64,000 bases of DNA from Burkholderia pseudomultivorans (lineage in GTDB: Bacteria > Pseudomonadota > Gammaproteobacteria > Burkholderiales > Burkholderiaceae), in the NCBI RefSeq assembly GCF_001718415.1, contig NZ_CP013377.1, positions 806,001 to 870,000 of the forward strand, given 5' to 3'. The position numbers were made by a program, and so were the translations under genes. Below are positions 55,526 through 64,000 of this stretch, one piece after another; position 1 is the stretch's first letter; every line of letters begins with the position of its first letter. Below the pieces are notes generated by a model. It saw only the letters and a list, made by a program, of their open reading frames with translations. It did not search any database and had not been told where the DNA came from.

Positions 55526-57925
55526 TCAATGGGCGAGCAGGCCGGGGGCACGGGCGGGCTTGCGCCGCGGGAAGATGCGCTCGAGCCAGACGGCGAAGGC
55601 AGGCAGAACCGTCATGGCCATGACCATGTTGACGATGAACATGAACGCCAGCAGCTTGCCCATGTCGGCCTGGAACTTGAGCTCGGAGAACGACCAGGTG
55701 GCGACGCCGATCGCGAGCGTGATCGCCGTAAAGATGGTGGCCGTCCCGATCTCGAGGATCGATTGTTCGAGCGCCTTGACGATGTCGACGCCGTTGGCGA
55801 GATGCAGCTGCAGCCGGTTGTAGATATAGAACGCATAGTCCACGCCGATGCCCACCGCCAGCACCATCACGGGCAACGTGGCGACGGTCAGGCCGATCTG
55901 CAGTTCCTTCATGAACCAATACCCGATGAACGTGCCGATGGTCAGGGGCAAGCAGCAGGCGAGGACCGCGCGCAGGTCGCGGTACGTGACGAGGACGAGC
56001 AGGACGATGGTGGTATAGACGTAAAGCATCATCGGCAATTCGCTGCGCTCGATTTCGTCGTTGACCGCAGCCAGCACGCCGGCGTTGCCGGAGGCGAGCC
56101 GGATCTTCACGCCCGGCAGCTTGTTCGTATCGCGGAAATGCTTCGCGGCGTTGATCACCTGGGTGATCGTGGTCGCCTTGTGGTCGGCCAGATAGACGTT
56201 CACCGCGGTCATGCTGCAGTCCTTGCGCATGATGCCGGGCGTGCGGGCCACCTCGCCGGCCAGCGATGAATAGTTGTCGGGGTCGATGGGGATCGCGGAC
56301 ATCTTCGGATTGCCTTCGTTGTATCCCTCGTTGTACTGCCGCAGCAACGACGAGAACGAAACGACCGACAACACGCCGGGGACGGCACGCATCGACCAGA
56401 CGAAGCGATCCTGGTAGGCGCCGACCTCCACATTGTTGCAGGACTGGGACGGCGCTTCGAAGACGATGGAAATCCAGTCCAGGCCGACGTCGTAGCTCGA
56501 CGCAATCGAAACAGAATCCTTGTTGAAACGGGCATCGGCACGAAGCTCGGGCGCGCCGGCCTGCAGCGTGCCGACCACGCGGTCCCGGCTTTCCCAGGCC
56601 GCCACGCAGAACACCACGACGGCAGCCAGCAGGACGATCGCTGCATTGCGCGGAATGGCGACTTTTGCGAGCACGCGGAGCACGCGGCCACGACGAACGG
56701 CATGCCGTTCCGCATTCTTTGCGTAATTGCCGTCGACCTTGAGCAACGACGCTGCCAGCGGAAGCATCACCAGATTCGTGACGATCTTGTACGCCACGCC
56801 GAGCGAAGCGGTGATCGCAAGCTCGCGCACCATCGGGATCGGAATCAGGATCAGCGTGACGAAGGACACGAAAGCGGTCACGAGGGCGAGCGTGCCGGGA
56901 ATCAGCAGCCCGCTGAAGCTGGATCGAGCGGCTTGCTCCACCGACTTCCCGTGGGAGATCTCGCGCACGATGAAATTGATCTGCTGGACGCCGTGCGAAA
57001 CGCCGATCGCGAACACCAGGAACGGAACCAGCACGCCCAACGGGTCGAGCCCGTAGCCGAGAAGATGCAGCGTGCCGAACTGCCAGACGAGCGAAACCAG
57101 CGAGCAGGTCAGCGGCAGGATCGTCAGGCGAACGGATCGGCAGTACCAGTAGACGGCCAACGCGGTGAGGAGCAGGGCGATCGCGCAGAACTTCAGGACG
57201 GACGACGCGCCGTTTGCAATATCACCAATCTGCTTCGCGAAACCGATGATCTGGATTTCATAGTTCGAATCCTCGAACTTGGCGCGCAATTGCGATTCGA
57301 GCGCCTTGTCGAATTCCACATAGTCGACCCGCTCGCCTTTGGCATCCAGCTCGTTGAGATCGGCGGTGACCATTGCGCTGCTCTGGTCGCGCGACACGAG
57401 GCTGCCGACGAAGCCGCCCTGGGCAGTCGAGCGCGAAATGGCGCCGACCGTGTTGCTGTCGAGCTGATCGGGCGTCACGGTGCCGGGAATGAGCGGGTCT
57501 GCGCGGAACCCGTCTTCGGTGATCTCGTTGACGAATGAATTGGGGGTCCAGAGGGATTGAACGCTGCTGCGAGACACGTTCGGCAGGAAGGTGACCGCTT
57601 GGGTGACTTCGTACAGGCGCTTCAACGCAGCCGGCGTCCAGATGCTGCCCTTGCGGGCTTTGACGACGACGATCAGGCGGTTGGCGCCGAGCAGGTCACC
57701 GCGGTACTCGTTGAACGTCTGGGTATATTCGTGGCCCAGCGGAAGCTGCTTCTCGAACCCGGCATCCATGCGCAGCTTCACGGCGAAGCAGGCCATGACG
57801 ACGGTGAAGATAACCAGGAGCCCCAGCACGAGACGCCTGTGACCGAACAGCGCATTTTCCAGCGAATGAAGAATTCTTAGCAGCTTGCTGGGTCGGGCTG
57901 CGTCGGAAACAGGCGTTTGATTCAT
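55526..57925 (-). CDS. MMPL/RND-superfamily exporter
   Basis: 799 residues from ATG 57925 with GAGGTC upstream. Two halves, each with one helix, a periplasmic domain and a bundle of helices: LVLGLLVIFTVVMACFAVKL first, then the second set from about residue 430. Characteristic segments are FLVFAIGVSHGVQQINFIVREI and PVMVLAVGIGVDYAFYIYNRL, where the charged residue in the helix serves proton coupling. The MMPL type usually moves lipids or other hydrophobic molecules. It lies 16 bases upstream of the YCF48-like gene and seven bases after the DUF1302 gene. Confidence 0.9.
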   Translation of the reverse strand: MNQTPVSDAARPSKLLRILHSLENALFGHRRLVLGLLVIFTVVMACFAVKLRMDAGFEKQLPLGHEYTQTFNEYRGDLLGANRLIVVVKARKGSIWTPAALKRLYEVTQAVTFLPNVSRSSVQSLWTPNSFVNEITEDGFRADPLIPGTVTPDQLDSNTVGAISRSTAQGGFVGSLVSRDQSSAMVTADLNELDAKGERVDYVEFDKALESQLRAKFEDSNYEIQIIGFAKQIGDIANGASSVLKFCAIALLLTALAVYWYCRSVRLTILPLTCSLVSLVWQFGTLHLLGYGLDPLGVLVPFLVFAIGVSHGVQQINFIVREISHGKSVEQAARSSFSGLLIPGTLALVTAFVSFVTLILIPIPMVRELAITASLGVAYKIVTNLVMLPLAASLLKVDGNYAKNAERHAVRRGRVLRVLAKVAIPRNAAIVLLAAVVVFCVAAWESRDRVVGTLQAGAPELRADARFNKDSVSIASSYDVGLDWISIVFEAPSQSCNNVEVGAYQDRFVWSMRAVPGVLSVVSFSSLLRQYNEGYNEGNPKMSAIPIDPDNYSSLAGEVARTPGIMRKDCSMTAVNVYLADHKATTITQVINAAKHFRDTNKLPGVKIRLASGNAGVLAAVNDEIERSELPMMLYVYTTIVLLVLVTYRDLRAVLACCLPLTIGTFIGYWFMKELQIGLTVATLPVMVLAVGIGVDYAFYIYNRLQLHLANGVDIVKALEQSILEIGTATIFTAITLAIGVATWSFSELKFQADMGKLLAFMFIVNMVMAMTVLPAFAVWLERIFPRRKPARAPGLLAH

Positions 57926-57932
57926 ATTGACC

Positions 57933-59639
57933 TCAGAAATTTCGAGAAGCGACGATTGCCACGAAGTCCCTGTCACGTAGCGGGTTGGCCAGCGGGTTGG
58001 TCGGGCCCATGAAACGGGTGTAGTTCAATCCGACCTGCCAGTTCGCCGGGTTCTGTATGAAGTTCACATACAGGTTCATGGCCGTCACGCCGCGCATGAA
58101 CTGGGCATTCACGTTCGGCGTATTGCCGAAGAGGCCGTATCGGACGAATATCCCCGGATTGACCTGCCACCCGGGAATGACGGTGCCGTCGTAAACCCAG
58201 TTGAAATCGACGTCGATCCCGCCGGAGTATTTCGTTCCCTGGGCACTACCCGGCGTGTTGAGTGCGCCGGTCGCGAACAAGTCGTTGAATTCGTTCCCCC
58301 ACAGAAGCGCGCCAGGCGAAATCGGCGACCCGCCGTAGCTCTTGTGAAGCCCCGGATACGCAATGATCACCGTCTCTGTCGTCAGCGTGGCGGTCTGGGC
58401 GCCGAGCAACTTCAGGAACGCTGCGGAATTGCCGGGCTGGAGCGAGTAGAGGGTCGTCAGGTGCCACTGGAATCGCTTCTCGTCGACCCAGCAGTTTCCT
58501 CCTTGCGCGACGCATCCACTGGCCGGATTCAGCGGAACGGCGTCTCGCGGACGGTACGAGAGTTCGGTGCCGATCGCCCAGTCGCCCACGGGGAAGTTGG
58601 CGCTGACACCGATCATGTGACGGTCTTCCGGAAACCGGAAGACCGTCCCGCCCGTCGAGCTCAGCGAGACTTGCGGGAACTTGTCGTGGTACGCGATCGT
58701 GTAGAAACCGAGATTCAGGTCCGTTCCCGCCGGCTGGTAGCGAATGGAAAAACCATACTGCCCGCCGTTCTTCGGGTGGATGGTCGAGACGCCATACGTG
58801 TTGTTGCCGGGCCCGACGATCTGATTCGACCAATAGCTGCCAACCGGCGGAAGGTAATTCTGGTTCCAGTTGCTCTGGAAGTACCCTTCGACGTTCACGC
58901 CGTGACCCACGCCGGATGCGACACTCACGATCGGCGCGGGCAGGATGATCTCCTTGACCTGCGCCCCGGGCTGGGACGCGCGATTCACGTCGATCGCATT
59001 CGTCGCATTGACCCCGCCGATTTCCCAGATGCTTTCGCCCCAGCTGATGACCTGGTTACCCACACGAACGCGCGCAATCTGGTCGCCTACGTTGAACTGC
59101 TTGCTGACCCACAGGTCGAGCAGGCGCGGCTTGAAGCGGATGTTCTTCTCGGCATCGGACGGGAGCCCGCCGCTCAGGTTGGGCGAAGGGTTGTAGAACA
59201 GGTCCTGTCCGCTGGTTGCGCCTGTCGTGCGGGTACCGGAGTAGTCGTATTGCCAGGTGCCCCGTGCCATGAACGTGAGCCCTTGCGACGGCATCTTCAG
59301 GACCAGCTCGTGGTTGCCCTTGAGATAGCTCGTGAACGGATCTCCCTTGCCGTAGTTGATGTCGCCCTGATCGGAGAGGCCGCTCAACTGACCGAGTCGG
59401 CCGCCACCTGTCTGAGCACCGGTGGCCACGTTGTAGGTCGGCGAGACGAGATTGCTGCTCGGCGACGCGGTTCGAATGCCGACGCCCGCCGATATCGTCG
59501 AATCGAAACTGCCTTCGACGTTTCCGATCGTGAACGTGAAGGCGTGCGCGCTGCCGCACCCGACGGCGACAAGCGCCGCGATCGCCGTGCGCACGAACAC
59601 CACGCTGGAGCGGGGCTGTAATGAGGAGGTGGTAGCCAT
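57933..59639 (-). CDS. DUF1302 outer-membrane protein
   Basis: 568 residues from ATG 59639. Signal peptide up to about residue 33 (VAVGCGSAHA), then FTFTIGNVEGSFDSTISAGVGIRT, the usual start of DUF1302 proteins, which are predicted large beta-barrels. It ends with an aromatic residue (RDFVAIVASRNF), which fits outer-membrane insertion. Always paired with DUF1329. A role in moving hydrophobic compounds across the outer membrane is suspected, not proven. Confidence 0.9.
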   Translation of the reverse strand: MATTSSLQPRSSVVFVRTAIAALVAVGCGSAHAFTFTIGNVEGSFDSTISAGVGIRTASPSSNLVSPTYNVATGAQTGGGRLGQLSGLSDQGDINYGKGDPFTSYLKGNHELVLKMPSQGLTFMARGTWQYDYSGTRTTGATSGQDLFYNPSPNLSGGLPSDAEKNIRFKPRLLDLWVSKQFNVGDQIARVRVGNQVISWGESIWEIGGVNATNAIDVNRASQPGAQVKEIILPAPIVSVASGVGHGVNVEGYFQSNWNQNYLPPVGSYWSNQIVGPGNNTYGVSTIHPKNGGQYGFSIRYQPAGTDLNLGFYTIAYHDKFPQVSLSSTGGTVFRFPEDRHMIGVSANFPVGDWAIGTELSYRPRDAVPLNPASGCVAQGGNCWVDEKRFQWHLTTLYSLQPGNSAAFLKLLGAQTATLTTETVIIAYPGLHKSYGGSPISPGALLWGNEFNDLFATGALNTPGSAQGTKYSGGIDVDFNWVYDGTVIPGWQVNPGIFVRYGLFGNTPNVNAQFMRGVTAMNLYVNFIQNPANWQVGLNYTRFMGPTNPLANPLRDRDFVAIVASRNF

Positions 59640-59655
59640 TTTGTTTCGGCCCTTG

Positions 59656-61059
59656 TCAACGCTCGCTCAACGCGCGCAGATTATCGGCGTTGTAGAAGCT
59701 CGGCTTGTAGTGTTGGTCCGCCGACGAGTCGACCGACCACTTCGCGTCCCGTCCGGCCGCAAGCATCGAACCGTCCACGAGGTACCGGCCGTCAACGAGG
59801 TTGTATTGAGCGAATGCGAGCGTGTCGCAGCTCCCCGTCTCGTACACCGGAATGATGTAACCCTCGCGAACCTTCGAGATGTTGCCCTGCGCGTCGTAGT
59901 CCACCGCGCCGAGGTAGCTCCAGCTGTCTTCGTCGACATAGAAGAGGCGCTTCGGAGCGGTATGGCGCATCCCCTGCTTGACCGTGGCTTCCACGACCCA
60001 CACGCGGTGGAGTTCGTAGCGACGCTTCGCCGGGTTCACGAAGTCGGGGCCGTAGGCATCTTCAAATTTGTCAGAGAAGTCGTACATGCCCAGGTCGTTA
60101 TAGGTAACGATCATTTCCTTCTTGCCGAGCAGCTTCCAGGAGAACCGGTCCGTCTGTCCGGAGAAGACCAGCGCTTCGTCCATGTTGTACTGGTTGTCGA
60201 AGCCGATCTGGGGCGCATCGTAGGCATACGACGGCATGCGACGGGTGCGGCGCTGCCCCGGGAAGTAGTAGAAGACTTCGGTCGGCTTGCCGGCATAGGT
60301 GGTAAAGATCGCGGCCTGGCCGGCAATGGCCGCCGGCGACTTGTACGCGTAGTAGGCGTTGCCTTCGACCTGATTGACCTTCGCGAACGTCGTGCCGGCC
60401 TTGTCACCCCAAGGCTGGTAGATCCACGCGTCGGACACGTTCTTGATCCAGTCGGACGCGCCCTTGCGCGGGGAGACGACGGTGATGATGTCGCGCATCT
60501 CGACGCCGGCGCCGCGGTAGTGCACCTTCGCGTTCCACATCACTTCCGCGCCGGTCTTGGGCGCAGGGAACGGGTAGCCGGGCAGGTGAGCATCGGCGAG
60601 CTCCGATCCGTCCGCGGTCATCTTGGCGAAACCCACGTTGTTCTTCGTGTTCTCTGCGACGAAATCGGGGACGCCGCACGTGCGCCGGGACGGATAGACC
60701 GGCATCGTGAAGCCCTTCAGGTTCTTCAACAGCGCAATCTGGCCAGGGTTGAGCTTGTCCGCGTACTTGTCGACATTGCTCGCATCGATCGTGTACAGCG
60801 GCTTGTCGGACTTGTACTTGAAGAAATCCGCGCGGCGCTTGCCGTAAGTCCAGCCCGAACCTACGTTTCCAACAGGTGCCCATGCGGGAATCCCGTTTGC
60901 GGTGCCGGCGACCTCCGCCCCGGACGGTGTATGAGACGAATCCAAACCTTCGGCAAACGTGCTGGTCAAAGTCATCGCGACCGCGGAAGCGAGAAGTGAC
61001 GATTTCGCTGCCGATCGAACGAGGGAAGGGTATTTCTTGAAAGAAGGCATCTTGACCAC
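59656..61059 (-). CDS. DUF1329 periplasmic or outer-membrane-associated protein (LolA-like fold)
   Basis: 467 residues from GTG 61059, which has AGGAG six bases upstream; ATG 61050 is too far from it. Signal peptide KSSLLASAVAMTLTSTFAEG. Family segments include FYYFPGQRRTRRMPSYAYDAP and DRFSWKLLGKKEMIVTYN. DUF1329 proteins have a LolA-like barrel suited to binding lipid-like molecules. First gene of the four-gene envelope operon DUF1329-DUF1302-MMPL-YCF48, with spacings of 16, 7 and 16 bases. Confidence 0.9.
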   Translation of the reverse strand: MVKMPSFKKYPSLVRSAAKSSLLASAVAMTLTSTFAEGLDSSHTPSGAEVAGTANGIPAWAPVGNVGSGWTYGKRRADFFKYKSDKPLYTIDASNVDKYADKLNPGQIALLKNLKGFTMPVYPSRRTCGVPDFVAENTKNNVGFAKMTADGSELADAHLPGYPFPAPKTGAEVMWNAKVHYRGAGVEMRDIITVVSPRKGASDWIKNVSDAWIYQPWGDKAGTTFAKVNQVEGNAYYAYKSPAAIAGQAAIFTTYAGKPTEVFYYFPGQRRTRRMPSYAYDAPQIGFDNQYNMDEALVFSGQTDRFSWKLLGKKEMIVTYNDLGMYDFSDKFEDAYGPDFVNPAKRRYELHRVWVVEATVKQGMRHTAPKRLFYVDEDSWSYLGAVDYDAQGNISKVREGYIIPVYETGSCDTLAFAQYNLVDGRYLVDGSMLAAGRDAKWSVDSSADQHYKPSFYNADNLRALSER

Positions 61060-61246
61060 ATCAATCTCCTTGACCTTGACCAGGTAACGTGAATCCGCCC
61101 AAAAGGGTTGGGTATAAGCGAACGCATGCGAACGAATGATCGTCGCCGCAATTGATTCGTAATGCGAAGTTTATAAATCTGCGTTTTGCTGTAATTTGCG
61201 TGAATCAACTGCCCCGTTCATCATTGTTGCGTTGATGATCGGGTCG

Positions 61247-61272
61247 TCCGGCACACCTGATGGTGTGCCGGA
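61247..61272 (-). terminator. Hairpin after the transaminase gene
   Basis: A perfect 11-bp stem TCCGGCACACC/GGTGTGCCGGA with a 4-base loop lies about 100 bases past the transaminase stop codon and before the envelope operon. No T run follows on either strand; probably a transcription boundary. Confidence 0.45.
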
Positions 61273-61372
61273 CTGTGCGTACTACATGCAGCCGATCTTC
61301 ACTCACCGAAGCCGGATGCGCTCTGTTCGGCAGGAGCGGCTCCTTACGCGTGCCGCCTCCGAATGGCTTGGC

Positions 61373-62353
61373 TTATGCCGGGATCGACGAGAAGTACTCG
61401 GCCGGCTGCGCGTGCCATCCGGCCCAACGCTTTTCCCAATATAGGTTGTGAATCTTCTCGGAGATCGGGCCGGGGCCGTTGCGATTGCCGAGCGGCTGAT
61501 CGTCGACGGAGCTGATGGGCATGATCCCGCCTGCCGACGACGACGTGAATGCTTCATCGGCTTCGCGCAACTGGGTCGCGGTGTATTTGCCGATGTTCAC
61601 CTTGAGGCCGAGCTCGGCGGCGATGTCGAACACACTTTGGCGCGTAATACCCAACAGGCAGCCTTCAGCGGGCGTGTAGAGCTCGCCGTTCTTGATGAAA
61701 AAGACGTTCGCGCCGGCTGCTTCGGTGAGGTTGTCTTGCTCGTCGACGAGAATCGCCCAGTCCTTTTTCCGCTCGGCGGCTTCGAACAGTGCGAGCTTCA
61801 TGTCCATCCAGTGGAAGTTCTTGGCCGTGGGATCGACCGCTTTCGCGGAGATGCGGTTGTACCGCTTGCTGATCAGCAGGTTCGAGCCTCGCGTGCGAAC
61901 CTCATCGTCGGCCTGGAAGAAGAACGGCACGGCAAATGCAAACATGGCGTTCTTCATCGCGCTGCGGTCGCGGCGGTCGACACTCAGCGGGCCGCGGGTG
62001 ACGCACCACCAGACGTACGCGTCCTTCAGGCCTGCGTTTCGCACGAGGTTGTGGAGAATCTCCTTGACCTGGTCGCGATTGAACGGATTCTCGAGGAAGA
62101 ACTTCGCCGACGACTCCTCCATGCGGGTGAGGTGATCATCGAGCCGGAAGAAATTGCCGCGCGAGACGGTGACGACATCGTAGGCCGCGTCGGCGTGCAG
62201 GAACCCCGCGTCGACGAGCGGGACGGTCGCTTCGGTGATGGGGACATAGTTGCCGTCGCAGAAAGCGCTGCCATCTTCGTAGCGGGGTTCATGCGGAGCA
62301 CGAGCATGCAACGGGTTCTCATGCATGATCTGCTGTACTTGGATGATTGCCAT
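61373..62353 (-). CDS. Fold-type IV aminotransferase resembling (R)-amine transaminases
   Basis: 326 residues from ATG 62353. PLP enzyme of the branched-chain/D-amino-acid aminotransferase fold. The segment VDPTAKNFHWMDM holds the likely PLP lysine. LVDEQDNLTEAAGANVFFIKNG and LLGITRQSVFDIAAELG bind cofactor phosphate. FLHADAAYDVV with GNFFRLDDHLTRM, and DPTAKNFHW, resemble the (R)-selective amine transaminase group more than IlvE. It could turn an amine into a ketone, which would feed the Baeyer-Villiger enzymes. Amino-acid transamination is the alternative. Divergent from the aldehyde dehydrogenase to its right. Confidence 0.82.
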   Translation of the reverse strand: MAIIQVQQIMHENPLHARAPHEPRYEDGSAFCDGNYVPITEATVPLVDAGFLHADAAYDVVTVSRGNFFRLDDHLTRMEESSAKFFLENPFNRDQVKEILHNLVRNAGLKDAYVWWCVTRGPLSVDRRDRSAMKNAMFAFAVPFFFQADDEVRTRGSNLLISKRYNRISAKAVDPTAKNFHWMDMKLALFEAAERKKDWAILVDEQDNLTEAAGANVFFIKNGELYTPAEGCLLGITRQSVFDIAAELGLKVNIGKYTATQLREADEAFTSSSAGGIMPISSVDDQPLGNRNGPGPISEKIHNLYWEKRWAGWHAQPAEYFSSIPA

Positions 62354-62483
62354 GGTAATTACCTTTCGCTCCCAGGGGAGAGTTGCCGTTTGGTGTTGAT
62401 GTCAGAAAGCGACCGGATCGCGGTGCGCTACTTTGCGGATTGCTTACTTCCTGGCTATCCGGCAGAAAGTCTGCCACATGACT

Positions 62484-62497
62484 TGATCAATTGACCG
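62484..62497. promoter_or_regulatory. Weaker copy of the palindrome upstream of the transaminase
   Basis: TGATCAATTGACCG matches the consensus TGGTCAAATGACCA at 11 of 14 positions and lies 131 bases upstream of the transaminase start. Confidence 0.35.
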
Positions 62498-62805
62498 TGT
62501 AGTAGAAAGTATTGCTCGAAAAAGTCCATGTCGATGAAGGTTAACCCTCTGTGATGTTCGCCAGAGACTCGGCCGCCGAGCGGATGTGAACCCGCCGTTG
62601 GGTCGGCGAGCCACGCCGGTCTTCGTGGGAAAAGCGACTGCGGTGTGTTCCCATTTCGCCGGAAAGCCCCGTGGCGTCTCGCAATCATTGCCTTCAGGCC
62701 GCAGTTTCGGTAGACCTTGACGGGGCCCGAACTGTGGACCGTTCCTTCGAGCGTCTTACTTTGTCTCGCTCATGGCAATGCTGATTATTACGTAGTCGTG
62801 TGACT

Positions 62806-62819
62806 TGGACAAATGATCA
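62806..62819. promoter_or_regulatory. Palindromic site TGGACAAATGATCA before the last aldehyde dehydrogenase
   Basis: 12 of 14 positions match the site at 41481, with the CAAATGA core unchanged. It lies 82 bases before the likely start of the aldehyde dehydrogenase, in the divergent gap shared with the transaminase. The rest of the 62354-62901 gap shows no convincing gene. Confidence 0.5.
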
Positions 62820-62901
62820 AAAAAGACGCTAGTATGGATCGTCCAGGGCGATTTCGATGACTGATGACGTGCCCCGAGACCAACTGACATGGAGCGAGCT
62901 G

Positions 62902-64000
62902 ATGCCGATTTTTGAAGCAGATCATCTCCGCCGGGCGTTCATCGGCGGGCGATGGGTGGAGCCGGTGAACGGTGGCATTGAACAGGAAATTGTCGATCCG
63001 GCGACGGGGGAGGGCTCCGGAGTCTTGCTGTTCTCCGACGAGGCGGATGTGGACCTGGCGGCGAAGGCGGCGAGCGATGCCTTCGCAACGTTCTCGAACA
63101 CGCCGCTGGTCGAGCGGCTCAAAATACTCGAGGCCGTGATCGCCGTATACACCGAGCGGTTGCAGGATATGGCGGACGCCATCACGCTCGAGATGGGCGC
63201 GCCGATGGAAGCCATTTCCCGTCCGCTCCAGGCAGCGCTGGGACTCTGGCACCTTCACACGACGCTGGAAGTCGCCAAGCAATACCCGTTCGAGCGAATC
63301 CAGGGCACATCGCGGATCGTGAAGGAGCCAGTGGGCGTGTGCGGGTTGATTACCCCGTGGAACTGGCCGATGAACCAGGTCATGTGCAAGGTCGCACCGG
63401 CGCTGGTGACGGGTTGCACGATTGTGTTGAAGCCCAGTCAGAATGCCCCCTATTCGGCCATCGTTCTCGCCGAGATCCTCGAACAGGCAGGCGTGCCGCC
63501 GGGTGTATTCAATCTCGTGCAGGGCTCGGGGCAACGCCTGGGGCGGGCGATCGCTTCCAGTCCGCTCTTCGACATGGTGTCGCTGACGGGGTCGACGAGC
63601 GCTGGCGTGGAGGTTGCCCAGGCCGCGGCAACGACGATCAAGCGGGTGACGCTGGAGCTCGGGGGGAAATCGGCGAACATCATTCTGGACGGCGAAAACT
63701 TTCAACAGGCCGTGACGCACGGCGTGCTGCAGATGATGGTCAATTCCGGTCAGACATGTACCGCGCCGTCGCGAATGCTGGTGCCGGCGCATCGCCTCGA
63801 CGAGGCGGAAAAAATCGCCGCGGCCGCGTGCGCGCAGGTCGTCGTCGGCGATCCGCGCGATCCGAGCACGACGATGGGCCCGATGGCGAACCAGCGCCAG
63901 CATCGGAAGGTGCAGGAGATGATCCAGGCAGGAATCGACGAGGGCGCGCTGCTCCTGTCGGGCGGACTCGGCAGTCCTCCCGGGCTCGAAAGAGGTTACT
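62902..64000 (+). CDS. Aldehyde dehydrogenase, cut by the window end
   Basis: The first 366 residues are visible. I chose ATG 62902 (MPIFEADHLRRAFIGGRW) because GGAG lies seven bases upstream; ATG 62857 in the same frame is possible. The NAD(P)-dependent family motifs are GVCGLITPWNWPMNQ, SLTGSTSAGV, catalytic Glu in LELGGKSAN and catalytic Cys in NSGQTCTAPSR. It is related to betaine- or benzaldehyde-type dehydrogenases and differs from the GabD-like enzyme at 41808. Probably oxidises an aldehyde of the same pathway; a copy of the shared palindrome precedes it. Confidence 0.9.
   Translation, partial: MPIFEADHLRRAFIGGRWVEPVNGGIEQEIVDPATGEGSGVLLFSDEADVDLAAKAASDAFATFSNTPLVERLKILEAVIAVYTERLQDMADAITLEMGAPMEAISRPLQAALGLWHLHTTLEVAKQYPFERIQGTSRIVKEPVGVCGLITPWNWPMNQVMCKVAPALVTGCTIVLKPSQNAPYSAIVLAEILEQAGVPPGVFNLVQGSGQRLGRAIASSPLFDMVSLTGSTSAGVEVAQAAATTIKRVTLELGGKSANIILDGENFQQAVTHGVLQMMVNSGQTCTAPSRMLVPAHRLDEAEKIAAAACAQVVVGDPRDPSTTMGPMANQRQHRKVQEMIQAGIDEGALLLSGGLGSPPGLERGY

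Overview
The window looks like a chromosome segment from a Burkholderia-type betaproteobacterium. It is GC-rich, with dense overlapping reading frames, a Neisseria/Burkholderia-type trimeric porin ending in Phe, a pqiABC operon, OmpR-type regulators and an AcrB/MexB-type tripartite pump. No rRNA, tRNA or CRISPR array was seen. Species assignment is inference.

Left part (1-26.4 kb) is accessory DNA. First comes a Tn7-like transposition module: a TnsA-like protein, a DDE transposase TnsB, an ATPase TnsC and two full-length paralogous TniQ/TnsD-type target selectors. Near it are a small XRE regulator, an unknown small protein and a metallophosphatase, then an IS256-family insertion, a stub of a tyrosine recombinase and a cluster of 18-bp repeats that look like transposase-binding sites of an element end. 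From 12 to 23 kb there is what looks like an anti-phage island. It holds a 2029-residue nuclease-STAND-repeat protein and, facing it, a two-gene unit made of an Mrr-like nuclease-NTPase (1044 aa) and a protein with a HEPN-type R-x4-H motif (366 aa). A frameshifted HNH-like gene and a complete IS66 element with an exact 8-bp target duplication close the region.

Middle part (26.5-41.4 kb) is envelope and core-type genes. These are a porin, the pqiA1-pqiA2-pqiB-pqiC lipid-transport operon with overlapping start and stop codons, a glycine-zipper protein, and a scar with tails of two broken genes. A TetR regulator, a squalene/phytoene synthase, and an RND efflux operon followed by an orphan response regulator and a two-helix membrane protein complete it.

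Right part (41.4-64 kb) reads as one catabolic locus. It encodes two flavin Baeyer-Villiger-type monooxygenases, two HSL-type esterases, an iron-type alcohol dehydrogenase, a GMC oxidoreductase, two aldehyde dehydrogenases (one cut by the window end), an acyl-CoA ligase and a fold-type IV transaminase resembling (R)-amine transaminases. It also has an envelope set (YCF48-like, MMPL/RND, DUF1302, DUF1329) and a second, degenerate response regulator. A simple reading is amine -> ketone -> ester or lactone -> alcohol plus acid -> aldehyde -> acid -> acyl-CoA, with the envelope set handling a hydrophobic substrate. A shared 14-bp palindrome (consensus TGGTCAAATGACCA) occurs in front of the pump/ALDH gap, the second monooxygenase, the transaminase and the last aldehyde dehydrogenase, suggesting one regulon whose regulator is not obvious in the window.
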